From: Prorocentrum cordatum
Taxonomy: Eukaryota; Sar; Dinophyceae; Prorocentrales; Prorocentraceae
Direction of reading: 5' to 3'
Assembly (NCBI GenBank): GCA_963575745.1
Contig: CAUYUJ010009402.1
Location: 208,456-253,644, forward strand
DNA: 45,189 bases
Positions 9,346 to 19,560 of the stretch are shown piece after piece. A program made the position numbers and the translations under genes. How positions within the stretch are numbered: position 1 is the first letter of the stretch; every line of letters begins with the position of its first letter. The notes beneath the pieces were generated by a model, which was not told where the DNA came from, searched no databases, and saw only the letters and a program-made list of their open reading frames with translations.

Positions 9346-9651
9346 AGGCGGAGAGAGCGGAAAAAGGCGGAAAAAGGCAGCCAGAAGGGAGTCAATAATG
9401 ACAAGCTCAAGGGCAGCTTTCCAGCCAAGCTCGAAGGAACCTGCAATTGGTGCCAGAAGCAGGGGCACAAGAAGAAGGACTGCTGGCACAAAACGGCTGG
9501 CAGGCCACGGGCGCCGTCGGCGGCGCCCCCGAAGGCGGCCGGAGCCCAGGCTCATGGAGATCTACGCCCCGTACTGCGGGGCCAAGGCTCAGTGCTGGGC
9601 ACGGCTCCTCGAGTACGAGGGCAGACGCAAGGTGAGGGCGGCGACGGGTGA
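9346..9651 (+). pseudogene. Copia gag fragment with CCHC zinc knuckle
   Basis: The frame contains CNWCQKQGHKKKDC, a perfect CX2CX4HX4C retroviral-type zinc knuckle, preceded by lysine-rich sequence and followed by an Ala/Pro-rich stretch. In Ty1/copia and other LTR retroelements this knuckle lies near the end of Gag and binds the element RNA for packaging. The fragment lacks the upstream Gag body, is open only from within TCTATTAG cluster 3, and stops at 9651. A second frame over 9550-9880 (acidic, basic and leucine-rich, without stops) may continue the polyprotein after a frameshift; an aspartic protease D-T/S-G motif was not found. It lies upstream of integrase remnants in the same direction. 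Confidence 0.75.
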
Positions 9652-9899
9652 TTTCCGCGAGCTGAGGCGCGAGGAGATGAGGCGCCAGGCGGAGTCGGGA
9701 CAGGTGGTGGAAGCGACCACTTTCCCCGACGTCCGCGAGCCAACGCAGGAGGAGAGAGCGCCACGAGGAGAAACAGAGGAGCACTGTCAGATGGGACGTG
9801 GGCGTGACAGACCCCGCGAGTTGCTAGACGCGGAGGTGGAACGCCTCCCCGCGATCGAACTTGACCTGGCATTCTTGAAGGCGAGGCGGCCGACGCCGT

Positions 9900-11075
9900 G
9901 GAGGCGGGCCCCCGCGCCGAGGATGGTCAGAGACAGGACGAGGAAGTGGTGCTGGTGGTCGCGGATGCCGACACAGGCGCCATGCGCAGTGCCCCGACGC
10001 CCGACCGACGCGCTGGTCCCTGCGCGGTGGCAGCCACGGTGGCGATCATCAAGAGCTTTATCCATCAGGAGGTCATCCTAAGGCCAGACCACGAGGGCGC
10101 CATGATGGACCTGGCCAACAATGTCGAGGCGGAGCTGCCCAATCGTGCGGTCGTGAGACCCGAACCTACGTTCAGCTCCCAGCCGGACCCTCCGAAGATG
10201 CCAAGGGCATCATCCAGGCGCAGTTCCGCGCGAGCAGGAGCGGGCTGGAGGCACGACTAGGGGCCAGGGTCCGACCAGGCACGGCCATGTACAAGTGGTT
10301 GCAACGCCACGCGGGGTGGGCATGCACCAACCTGAGGATCAAGGCGATCGGTCGCGTGGCGCATGAGGACCTCTACGGCCACGCCTACACCGGGGAGATG
10401 GCCACTCCAGGGGGGCCAGTCCTGGCGACCCTACCCAGGGGCAAGAATCGCAGGGCGAGAGGCAAGGTACACCACAAGGGCGACATGGGCTTCGCGAGGG
10501 CAGACTGGCTAGGGAAGAGCTATGACACCGACGAGCACAGATGCGCCCTCGAGACGGGTGCTCTAGTCACGACGAGGACTGTCAAGAGGCTGCCCGAAGA
10601 ACGGAGGTTCAACCGCGCCGCCGTGGCGGCCATCACGCACATGCCGTGGCAGCGCCGAGGGCAGGGCACTGCCCCGCGTGGGATCGACTCCCTCGCAACG
10701 CCCCCTGGCGCTGCGGACGCCGACCCGGCGGCGCAAGAGGCAGCAGCTGAGACTCAGCCAGGCCCGAACGCTACTGCCCAGACCACTGGGGCCGCCCATG
10801 GCGGCGGGCCGGCACCCCAGGCGGGCGCGCCCATGGCGGCGCCCTCGGCCGAAGCGGCGGGCGGCGCCGAGGCGCCTGCTGGAGACAGGCAGGCGGAGCC
10901 AGCGACGCTGACGCCAGCTGGGGGCGGCGCTGCGGACGACGCCCCCATGGCGCCGAGGGCCGCAGCACCAGCGAGCGCGCCCCCGCCGACACCCCCGACA
11001 GGTCGATCGCCGAAGCGACCAGCGAGGAGGGTGACAAACGAGGCACTCTCGCGAGGTCCCGAGTTAGCGGAGTAG
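9900..11075 (+). pseudogene. Copia integrase remnant
   Basis: Two successive frames, broken near 10260, read as a Ty1/copia integrase. The first (to 10260) holds VVADADTG, then ILRPDHEGAMMDLANNVEAE and PTFSSQP. This is the pattern of the DDE core as it appears in dinoflagellate copia elements: a strand with Asp, then D-x-E, then a YSSQS-like word, here changed. The second frame (10287-11075) holds a WLQRHAGWACTNLRI helix region, a GKSYDTDEHRC segment and TVKRLPEERRF, matching the integrase end before the linker to reverse transcriptase. A long Ala/Pro-rich tail follows. Integrase inserts element cDNA into the genome. This copy is frameshifted and lacks clean catalytic residues, so it is inactive. 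Assignment is by motif order. Confidence 0.7.
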
Positions 11076-11134
11076 TGGCAGAGCACTGTGATGACTTGAG
11101 GCGGCGCACGCGGCGCAACAAGGAGGACACCCCC

Positions 11135-11240
11135 CGAGGGTCAAGGTCGTCGGTTTAAGGTCAAGGCTTCGGGCCTCGATTTTCAAGGTTTAAGGTTTGA
11201 GGTCAAGGTCCAAGGTACAAGGTTCAAGGTCACTTGCAAG
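11135..11240 (+). repeat. AAGGT-type degenerate repeat
   Basis: Short run of AAGGTC/AAGGTTT/CAAGGT words. Related CCTTGACCATG words recur near 17825-17900. Confidence 0.7.
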
Positions 11241-11259
11241 GGCAAGCAATGTCAGTAGT

Positions 11260-11420
11260 AGTTGTTCCAAGATGGCTCCAAGACGGCATCAAGAGGGCTC
11301 CAGGATGGCACCGAGACAGTCCGAGAAGCCCTCCAAGACGGCTAAGACGGCCTCGAACGGCCTCCAGCACAACCCGAAGACGCTTCCAAGACGTCCAAGA
11401 CGCCCCCAAGATAACCCGAG
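11260..11420 (-). repeat. CTTGGGGCC family, inverted copy
   Basis: Words such as CCAAGACGGC, CTCCAAGACGGCTAAGACGG and CCAAGACGCC are the reverse complement of the CTTGGGGCCGTCTT repeat seen at 4180-4670, 41330-41880 and 43310-43985. Confidence 0.7.
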
Positions 11421-11867
11421 TTTGCCCAAATATGTTTCGAAGGTGGCCGATCGTCGCGACATTAATTATTGAGGCGCGATATTGACTAGGCGCGATATTG
11501 ATTATAGGGGAGCAGCCTTGAGGCGGCCGCAGGATGAGAGGACGACAATCATTCGATACTTGTTTAAAGTTTCAAGTCGTTTTCATCTCGACGACCTCCG
11601 CATTGATCCAAGCACGCTTTGACTCCTCGCGGTGGCCTGTGCCGCCGTGCCGTCGAGGCGCACGCGTGGCCCCCTGGGCCGTGGCCCAACTCCCCCTAGG
11701 TCTGGCGATCGACCACCGAAAGTGAAACTTGAAACTTGAACCGATCCTCGCTTCCTGAGGACTGGCCGGACTGGTCCCAGCTTTGGACGTCTGGGCATCC
11801 ACATCTTTGGTCGGGCTCTCTTCATCTCTGCCAACCCATCCAAGCTGCCTCCACACCAAAGGGTCAC

Positions 11868-12515
11868 TTATATCGAGCTTGCTAAAGTTGATCCATCCAT
11901 TTTGCGCCCAGGCCTCGGGGCCCTCGTTCTCGTAGTCCTGCCAGCCATGCTGTTTCCAATCCTTGGATCAGTGGGATCGGCTTTGCTTTTCCAGCCCAGG
12001 GGCTTCCACGCCTCGGGGTTCTCCATGTCGAGCTTGTTGTAGTCGATGCACTTAGACGGGTCGTCCGTCCACTTGCGCTCGCGCTGGCCCGCGTTATTCT
12101 GGCTGCTGTCGCCCTCGCCCACGAATGACCTGACATGCTGTTTCTGCATCGGCATGATCTGCTGCAAGTAGCCCCCCATGTTGCAGATGGCCTGGAACTC
12201 AAGTAGTGTGGAAATCGACTGCCCGACGCACTTGCTCTTGGCTTGCAGGGGCCTGGCCATCTCGCACTTGGCCATCCTCTCGTTGGTGGTGGGCGTGCGA
12301 CCCGGCTCCACGATCACGAGGTGCATGCCCAGCTTTTCTTCCATAGCGGTGAGCTCCTCAACCTTGATGTCCGTCACCGCCCTTGACGCTTCCATGTGGC
12401 AGGCCGTGATCTGCAATTGCGTCATGGCTTTCTTCGTGTAGATCGCGTATTCCCCGATGTCCCCATGTGGCCCTTCGCTCACTGAACTCTGGGACCGCGA
12501 CGCCTGCCTGATCAT
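11868..12515 (-). CDS. Unassigned 215-residue protein
   Basis: The frame starts at an ATG (12515) and ends at 11868. I do not recognise the product. The protein looks real rather than an artefact of base composition: it is not low-complexity, uses all amino acids, and lies in a window of more even base composition than its surroundings. Residues ~30-75 look helical and charged; the middle has MGGYLQQIMPMQKQHVRS; the C-terminal third has acidic, tryptophan-containing sequence (KWTDDPSKCIDYNKL, NPEAWKPLGW) and then a basic tail. No signal peptide, membrane segment or zinc-finger pattern is seen. It could be an exon of a host gene, a piece of a retroelement Gag, or a retrogene. No DinoSL word was found upstream on its strand. 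Confidence 0.5.
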   Translation of the reverse strand: MIRQASRSQSSVSEGPHGDIGEYAIYTKKAMTQLQITACHMEASRAVTDIKVEELTAMEEKLGMHLVIVEPGRTPTTNERMAKCEMARPLQAKSKCVGQSISTLLEFQAICNMGGYLQQIMPMQKQHVRSFVGEGDSSQNNAGQRERKWTDDPSKCIDYNKLDMENPEAWKPLGWKSKADPTDPRIGNSMAGRTTRTRAPRPGRKMDGSTLASSI

Positions 12516-13064
12516 GGGCGTTGTGCCCTACTGCTGCGCGTCGCTGGGCGGGGGCCCAGGGGCAGCCGCAGAGAAGGCTGCGCGCCTCGCACTGCACAGG
12601 CTGCGCGAGTAGTTGCTGTAGCTTGAAGCCTGTAGCTTATTACTTGCTCGAGCCAGGCAGCTGCTAAATGCACTCCAGGTTCAGCGTTGTCGCGTTCTCT
12701 GCGTCTCTCTATCGCACCGTCGTTTGTCGACGAAGTTGGTGCAGGAGTCGGGGGGGGCCCCATGGGGCTCCGGGGGCTGCAGAGCCCTATGGGCGAGGGG
12801 GGGGAGGTGGAGGATGAGGAGGAGGAGGTCCCGAGTAAACCCGGGATGCACCAGCGATGCTGCAATGCCCCCTCACGCCGCGAGCCCCCTCACCCCTCGC
12901 AACGCGCCCTTGCTGGCAGCATTCCTCGACGACGACGGCGACGACGAGACTCGAGGCCAGGGCTGGGGATGGGGGCGCAGGAGACTAGGATAATCCCCCC
13001 ACCGCCTCGGAAAGCGGCTTGGGGAGAGGGCGGGGGGCGGGGGGGGCGCGGGGGCAGGAGTGAC

Positions 13065-13160
13065 GGAACGACATTACCTCATTACTCAGTATCTCATTAC
13101 CTCATTACCTCATTCTTCACTATTCACAGTTCAGTGTGCATTATTCATTACTCATGTCTT
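13065..13160. repeat. CATTAC/CTCATT simple repeat
   Basis: About 95 bp of CTCATTACCTCATTACT-type words. The surrounding 12520-13060 and 13160-13205 have no recognised gene; 12800-12830 and 13165-13210 are purine- or pyrimidine-rich. Confidence 0.75.
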
Positions 13161-13204
13161 CCCTCCCCCCATCTCCCCTCCTCCTCCTTCTCCTCCTCCT
13201 CCCC

Positions 13205-14145
13205 CCTCCTCCTTGCTCAGGGCTGCTTAGGGCCCCGGGCTGGGGGCGTAGGTCGCGGCGCAGGGCTGGGGGCTGACGGCTAAGGGCTCAAGGCTTAAAG
13301 TGTGAAGGGCTCAGGGCACAGGGCTTAGTTCTTAAGGCTCGGAGCTGAGGGCTCAGGGCATAGGGCGCAAGGCTCAGGGCTCAAGGCTCGAGCTGAAGTC
13401 CCAGGGCTGAAAGGCCCGGGGCCACGGCTCAGATTTAATGGCTCAGGGCGCAAAACTAAAGGCTTAGGGCCCAGGGTTCAGGGCCCAAGGTTCAGAGTTC
13501 AGAGCCTGAAGCTGAGGGCTCAGGGCTTGGGTTTCGGGGCCTAGGGTTCAAGGCTCAAGGCAAAGCGCTACTGGCTTAAGGGTCAAGGGAGTAAGGCTTC
13601 GGGCTTAGGATTTCGAGCTCAGGGCTCTGTGCTCAAGGCGCAGGGGTTAGGGCTTAGGGCGTAGGGCTTAAGGCTCAGGGCCGAGGGCTGAGGGTTGAGG
13701 GTTGCGGGTAGAGGTTGAGGGCGTAAGCTTTTGGGCTCCGGGCTGAAGGCCTAAGGCTTAGGGGTTGCGGATTAGTTCTTAGGGCTCCGAGCTCAGGGCC
13801 GAAGGTTCAAGGCTCAGGGCTCGGGGCCCAGGGCTTGGGGCTGAGGGCCTTGGGCTGAAGCCCCGAGGCATCGGGCTTAGGGCTTAGGGCCCAAGGCGCA
13901 GGGCACAAGGCCCAGGGCTGCTTAGGACCTAGGAGCCGAAGGCTAAGGGCTGAGGGCTAAGGGCTCAGGGTTAAGTTCTAAAGGCTCGGAGCTGAGGGCT
14001 CAGGGCGTAGGGCGCAAGGCTCAGGGCTCAAGGCTTATGGCTCAGGGCCGAAGGGCCGGGGCCCAGAACTCATGGTTCAGGGCGCAAGGCCTGCGGCTTA
14101 GGGCTCAAGGCTCAGGGCGGAGGGCCCAGGCCCCAGGCAGCAAAT
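13205..14145 (+). repeat. AGGGCTC/TTAGGGCT degenerate satellite, block 1
   Basis: Nearly 1 kb of degenerate 7-8 bp words: GGGCTCA, GGGCTTA, AGGCTCA, AGGGCCC. Order is irregular, as in an old, slipped microsatellite. A second block of the same repeat lies at 14905-15125. It differs from the TTTAGGG telomere repeat by the constant C after GGG. Confidence 0.85.
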
Positions 14146-14466
14146 AATGTCGGGCCGCTGCAACCCCGCGACTCTCGAACTCCGAGATGGGGGGCGGGCG
14201 CCGCCGCCGCGCGCCCGCGCCATGTCGCGTCGCGATACCTCTGCCGCGGGACATTGGGAGTGGCCCGGGGATGTGCGCCCCACGCCGCGCTCCCCCGGGC
14301 GCCGCGCGCAGCTTTGCGACGAGACATTCGCTGTGCAAAATGGGCCAGCGGCGCGCCATTCTGGTTCGCACTTGTGCGACCGTGGGCTGGGCGCGAGCCC
14401 GGGGTGCAATTTTCTGACCCTGGCCTGGCTGGTATGGTGCATCGGGGGGACCTTGCCACCCTGGGT

Positions 14467-14690
14467 AAGGTGGGGTCTTCCGGAGGTCTTCCGGGGCCTT
14501 CCGGGGCTTTCCGGGCCCAAGGTGGGGGGGTCGACCATGCTAAGGTGGGGTCATCCGGAGGTCTTCCGGGGCCTCTTTCCGGGCCCATGGTGGGGGGTCT
14601 CTGGGCAAGGTCGCAAATTTCGGGTCCAAGGTCGACCTTTTCGGCGACCAAGGTCGACGCTCGCGGCGGCCAAGGTCGACGTTTGTGGCG
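14467..14690 (+). repeat. ~75-bp duplication and AAGGTCGAC repeat
   Basis: AAGGTGGGGTCTTCCGGAGG at 14467 is repeated as AAGGTGGGGTCATCCGGAGG at about 14541, each followed by TCTTCCGGGGCC and CCGGGCCCA. From about 14627 a shorter unit, CCAAGGTCGAC, recurs three or four times. Confidence 0.75.
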
Positions 14691-14904
14691 CCTGAAGTCG
14701 TTCGAAATGGACCGCGAAGCGAGCGGCGCGGCTCGTCCGCGCGCCGAGAGAAGACGCTCGACGAGATGGCAACGCGCCAGATTCTTTCAAACAGTGCGGC
14801 CGACGTGCAGTTCCACCAAATTCTCGAGCCATTTGATGCAAGATTGCGTCGCATGCGCGACGAGACGCATGCGCGGTCACATGGCGCATGCTCTGTGCGC
14901 GTTT
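14691..14904 (+). other. Possible exon fragment between satellite blocks
   Basis: The frame read from 14685 has a protein-like stretch (TLDEMATRQILSNSAADVQF, then HQILEPFDARLRRMRDE) that is not low-complexity and continues until the satellite begins again. I do not recognise it. The sequence also holds GCATGCGC words in inverted pairs. No start or splice sites are clear. Confidence 0.2.
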
Positions 14905-15125
14905 GCACCTCGGGCTCAGGGCCTAGGGCCTCAGCGCCCAGGGCTTGCGGCTCAAGGCGCAGGGCCCAGGGCTCAAGGGCCGGGGCTCAGGGCTTAGTTC
15001 GTATGGCTCAGGGCTCAGAGCCTAAAGCTGAGGGCCCAGGGTTTGGGGCTCAGGGCCCCGGGCTTAGGGCTCAAGGCCAAGGGTTAATGGCTTAAGCGGT
15101 TGAGGCTTAGGGCTTAGAGCTTAGA
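14905..15125 (+). repeat. AGGGCTC degenerate satellite, block 2
   Basis: Same word family as 13205-14145 (GGGCTCAGGGC, GGGCTTAGGGC, CTCAAGGC), interrupted by the 14146-14904 segment. Confidence 0.85.
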
Positions 15126-15204
15126 GCCAACTTGGTGATCCGACTTGTTCCTTGTTGGACGTGCCCCACCCGCAAATGTCCCATGACAAGAATTCAAACG
15201 CGTC

Positions 15205-15290
15205 GACGATGATGACGGTGCTGATGGCGCCGGTGATGCTGATGGTGATATTGCTGACGATGATGATGGTGCTGGCGATGGTGATGGACG
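15205..15290 (+). repeat. GATGATG/GGTGATG microsatellite
   Basis: Imperfect GAT, GGT and GCT trinucleotides in a row, read in frame as hydrophobic valine, methionine and leucine residues; not a supported gene. Confidence 0.8.
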
Positions 15291-15539
15291 CGCCTCCAAG
15301 CTTGGACGGGCCTCGTGCTCGTTTTGGCCAGCGCCTGGGGGCTCCCGGGGAACGCACAGGCGCGCGGGAGCGCCTGGTGCGCGCGAGGACGCCTGGCGCG
15401 CCAGAATCATGCGCAATAGATACTCCGCGGCGCACATCACCTCGCGCACCCCCCGCCCGCCCTTGCAAAACACATGGTTTCGTGCGCGAGCGGTCAGCGT
15501 CCCCAGCACAAGCTACCGCGCGGCGCGCGTACAAGCGCC

Positions 15540-16135
15540 CTCAAGCGCCCCGAGCTCCCAGGCGTTCTACAGCGCTGCCTGGCGCCCCCAGGTGCTGCTC
15601 AGGCGCTGCTCAAGGGCCGGCAGGCGCTGCGAGGCGCTTCCAGCCGCCCCTAGACGCACCAGGTGCCTTTAAGCGCTCCCCAGAAGCTCCAGGCGCTGCC
15701 TTGCGCGGGCCCGAGGTTTTTCCAAGCGTCCCCTAGGCGCTCTTGGGCGCTGCCAGGCGCCCCCGGGCGCTTCCTGGCAGCCCCGAGCCCCAAGCGTTCC
15801 CAGGCGTCCCCAGGCGCTCTCAGGCGCTGCCCAGGCGCTGCCCAGGCATTGCCCAGGCGCTGGCAGGCGCTCCCAGGCGTGCCCAGACGCACCAGGCGTT
15901 CCTGAGCGCTCCTCAGGAGTTCCCAAGCGCTGCCTTACGCGAGGCCGAGACGCTCCAAGCGCTCTCCAGGCGCTCCTGGGTCTCGGGCGTTGCCAGGCGT
16001 CTCCAGGCGCCTCCAAGCGGCCCCCGGCGCTCCCGGGCGCCCCCAGGCGCTCCTTGGTCTTCGGCGCCGCAGGCGCTGCCCAGGCGCTGCTTGGCGCCCC
16101 CGAGCGCTACCCAGACTCTGCCCGGGCGCTGGCAG
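15540..16135 (+). repeat. CCCAGGCGCT degenerate repeat
   Basis: About 600 bp built from CAGGCGCTCCC, CAGGCGCTGCC, CAAGCGC and CAGGCGTCC words at 10-18 bp spacing. All frames over it look like alanine, arginine and proline proteins, which is a by-product of the repeat. Confidence 0.85.
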
Positions 16136-16329
16136 GCGGCGGATCCTTGGGCGGCGTTGGGTGCTTCTTCGGGGGCGGGCCTTTCGACGTTGGCTGCGTT
16201 CTCTTCGGCGTCGGCGCTGCGGGTTGATGCGGCCCCGCGGGCGGCGCCGACTTCATCGCCTTGGGTCGAATCGACATTTTCGGCATCCAATGGGGCGGCC
16301 CCGCGGGTGGCATCTCGTAGGGCGGCGTG

Positions 16330-17225
16330 CATGTGGCCAATGTGTCAAATCTGACAATGTCAATATGTCAATCTTATCTGGTCAAGATTGAAGATCTGCC
16401 AATATTCCCAGCGTGCTTTTCTCAATCTGGTAAACCTGTTACTTGTTAAGTGTGAATAGTCTACGGTAAACTGGTCAGCCCTCCAAGTGACTTGTGTCTG
16501 GTCAATCTGTCAATCGTCCCAGTGAATTATTGTGTCTGCCCAATATGTGAAATTTATATGGCCAGTCTGCACAAGGAACAAACGTAAATGGCAAACAGCT
16601 AGCAGCTTACAGCTGACAGTTCACACTTAACACTCAACATGCTACCATGCCCAATATCTATATGTGCTGAAGCTTGGATGCGCACATCAGCTCATAGTTG
16701 TATGGTTTATCGTTTGTTTTTATATAGCATATGGCTACTGAGTGGTGATTAGATTGTTAGCGTATAGAATATGTGCGTGACACATAGCATATAGCATACC
16801 TGGTGCATAATTGCGTAGCATATAGCATTTCTTGTGCTTACTTATATAGCATCTAGCATATGACTATTGAATTTGGATCGTGCGAGCACGAGGCGCTGAC
16901 GGCGCTGGCGCATTGACAACTGGGCCATCTACAATCTCTGCAAGAGATACTACCGACGATTGCGACTCATGCTGGATATTTGAATATTGTCAGTGCCAAC
17001 GGTGTCTGTGTCTGGTTGATCGCCGCCGATCGGTGCAGCTAGAAACGCCAACTCGACTAATTCATGCCTCATGCCCCTCATGCTTGAGACGAAATGCTAT
17101 CATATCATAGGTCATAGGCTACGGAGTATGCGGACGTGGCCACTGGGGCATTCGGGCCCGCAGTTTGCGGGCAAACGACATACGGCATACCTAACGCCTA
17201 AGACCTAAGACCTAAAACCCAAAAC
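16330..17225. other. AT-richer region with short degenerate repeats, no gene
   Basis: This stretch is much less GC-rich than its neighbours. Bases 16330-16560 contain recurring TCTGGTCAATCTG/TCAATATGTCAAT words; 16690-16870 contain CATATAGCATA/TAGCATATGG words; 17180-17220 contain CTAAGACCTAA words. No protein-like frame longer than ~75 codons is seen. Confidence 0.6.
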
Positions 17226-17470
17226 TTTTAAATTCAAAAATGATGATGACTAGGAGGAAGGGGGGGGTGAGGACAAGGAGGAAGAGTGGGAAAGGATCGA
17301 AGGCGAGGGCATTCTGAGAATGCAAAGAGGCGGGGAGGAGGGATGGAGAAGGGGGGAAAGAGGGAGGAGGAAGGAGGGGGGATGAGGATGCGGGCGCGGA
17401 TGAGGAGGAGGGGGGACATACTTAACAAAACGAGGGCGGGGGGGGGGGGGCAGGATGAGGACGGATAAAG
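17225..17470. repeat. GGA-rich polypurine stretch
   Basis: Purine-rich GGAGGAAGG/GGGGGGG sequence on the + strand with several G runs, one of about 11 bases near 17440. Confidence 0.8.
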
Positions 17471-17599
17471 AACGACTGAGGAGGGAGGATGGGGGCATCG
17501 CCCGGAGAGGTCCCATCGAAAGAAACGATGCGCAAGAGGAGCCGATTTCGATACAGGACACCTCGGGCCCTCGGACTCGTGATCAGTATGGGGGCCCCC

Positions 17600-17690
17600 G
17601 CTCATGTCGGCGCACCCGTCACTCGCATGTCGTGCCCCCGTAGGAGACTCGACCGACAGCCCCAGTGGCCGCGGCCGCATGGGGAGCCGA
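17600..17690 (+). repeat. Second solitary copy of the 90-bp unit
   Basis: Shares CGCACCC, CATGTCGTG, GACCGACAGCCCCAGTGG and CCGCGGCCGCATG with the 90-bp unit in the same order and spacing, but is strongly diverged. Where the array pairs TTCG with CGAA, this copy has GTCG with CGAC, so the stem is kept by paired changes. Confidence 0.75.
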
Positions 17691-17850
17691 TTCCCCCTCT
17701 CCAGTTCAACGGTGCCGCAGTTGCATGGGCGGGGCTCGTTGCTAAGAGAAATATCAAGCGCTCCTCCCCGAAGGTCCCTTCGACGATAGCAACGTAACAT
17801 GATAGTGAAAAAATCAACCTTACAAAACCATGACATCTTGACCTTGCACC

Positions 17851-18915
17851 ATGAACTCTACTCATGGACCTTACCCTGAAACCATGAACCTTGACCATGA
17901 AATGGGTGTCCTCCTAGATCGCTCTATTGCGCCACCGTGCGCCGCCTCGAGTGATGACGTTCGTCCTGACTGCCTGCAGATCCTCGGGGACATGGATGTC
18001 CCTGATCCCCATGATGCGTCTGACTCGCAGTTGATCGAGGCTTCCACCAAACGGGGCCTCGATGGCCTCAAACAGCACCGGATGGGCAAGCTCGTCAAGC
18101 GGAGCGAGGCCGCCGGCAAGGGGATGAGCGCCCGCTGGGACCACGTCTACAAGTGGGACGCAAAGCTAGGATGCAGGATCGCTAAATCAAGGGGCGTCGC
18201 GCGAGAGTTCAAGTGGCAGGAGTGCTGCGACGACCTCTTCGCGCCAGGCAGCAGCATGGCTGACAGCCGAGCGATGGACTACGCTGCTCTGAAGCACGGG
18301 TGGCCCACCTGCTCTGTAGACGCGGAGGACGCGTACTACCATGTCCCCGAGGAGGAGGGCGCGCGGGTCGAGTGCCCACTTGAGATCCTGGAAGAGTGCC
18401 GCGCGAAGGGCGACACTGAGGACAACGTCTGGCCGCTCGCTAAAGCAGTTACCAGGACGGCGTGCTGGAGGGAAGCGCTGGTTCGAGTTCGCCGCGGAGC
18501 AGCTCATGGCCAGAGGCTTCGGGCGGTCACCGACCGCGCCCCAGATCTTCTGGCGCGCCATGCCCCCGTGCCCTGTGGAGCTGCGCATGGGCGACATGTG
18601 CGGCGCAGCGCCTGGAGTCGTAGGGGCCAGCTTCTTGCTGGACTTGGGCCGCGACATCAAGGTGGCGTGGGCAGGCCTGCAGGGCGACGGTGCCGACTAC
18701 GAGTTTCTCTAGGGGCGGCGCGTGCGAGAGGCCGACGCCACTTACATTCCGCCCAACGAGAGCACCTCACCAAAACGCTGGAGGCGCTAGGCCTTGAGGA
18801 GGGCAACCCGCGCGCCACCCCAGGGGTGGGGGCACGCAGGACAGGCGGCGATGGCACGCCCGACCTCGGCCCAGAAGAGGCTAAGCTGTCCATGGGCGTG
18901 AACGTGAGCTTGCTG
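17851..18915 (+). pseudogene. Copia reverse transcriptase remnant
   Basis: The first frame (from the ATG at 17851 to about 18470) contains the N-terminal half of a Ty1/copia reverse transcriptase: a GVAREFKWQ word, then ALKHGWPTCSVDAEDAYYHV. This corresponds to the family's V-x-D-V-x-x-A-F region with the first catalytic Asp. The protein then shifts frame near 18470; the second frame (to 18712) has WFEFAAEQLMARGFGRSP, the next palm helix region. Where the Y-V-D-D box should follow, the frame reads GVVGASFLL, so the catalytic Asp pair seems lost. A third frame carries weak sequence of the connection region. The enzyme would copy element RNA to DNA; this copy is dead by frameshifts and a missing active site. 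RNase H follows in the same direction. Confidence 0.75.
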
Positions 18916-18925
18916 ATCTACCTTC

Positions 18926-19560
18926 ATGACCGTGAAGATGTCAGTTCGCCATAACTACCTGACCTCGTGCATCTCATCGCCCCGCGAGGCGGACATGCGG
19001 CCCCCCCCCCTCAAGAGGCTGGCAAGGTACCTGAAGGGCACGAGGGGCCTGGGCGCGAGGATGGCCAAGCCCACCGCGCCGCGGGACATCGTCGACCTGG
19101 TCGCGTGGACAGGCTCCGACTGGGCAGGCGACGCGAAGGGGCGGAAGAGCCGGGCCAGCGCGCGCATCACCGCGCGCGGGTGTCCACTGCCCGGGATCAG
19201 CTGTCGTCAGGGCGCGCAGTCCCTCTGCAGTTGCGAAGCCGAGTGGCGCGCTGGAGCTCGAGGTCTCAGCGAAGGACTTGGGCTGAAGGCGCTCTTCGCG
19301 CTCGTGGGCTACAGCGTGCGCGTGAGCTGGCGGTGCGACAGCTCGAGTGCGAGAGCGCTGGCGAGGCGTCAGGGCACTGGGCGGATCAAGCACCTTGCCG
19401 CGAAGACGCTCTAGACCCAGCAGTTGGCGGCCAAGAAGATCAGCATCGTCGAGCCCGTGGCTGGCGACGACAACCTGGCGGATCTCGGCGCAAAGGTGTC
19501 GCCGAGAACTCGCCTCGAGTGGCTCCGCGAGATCTGCGGATTGACGGGGGTGCCCGTGAC
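18926..19560 (+). pseudogene. Copia RNase H domain with one in-frame stop
   Basis: A single frame reads through the Ty1/copia RNase H domain: a YLKGTRGL helix, LVAWTGSDWAGD (first catalytic Asp, in SDWAG), GRKSRASARITARG, CSCEAEWRAGARGLSEGLG (catalytic Glu, in S-x-E-A-E-x), WRCDSSSARALARRQGTGRI (third Asp, then D-S-x-x-A) and DDNLADLGAK (the closing N-L-A-D segment). All catalytic positions are recognisable. A TAG at 19412-19414, where copia proteins usually have Trp in an L-W-x-Q word, is the only break. RNase H removes the RNA strand during cDNA synthesis. It is better preserved than the reverse transcriptase just upstream. Confidence 0.85.

Noticed and set aside
13205-14145. Telomere repeat array
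   Set aside because: Units are AGGGCTC/TTAGGGCT with irregular order, not the TTTAGGG of dinoflagellates; the block is internal and degenerate.
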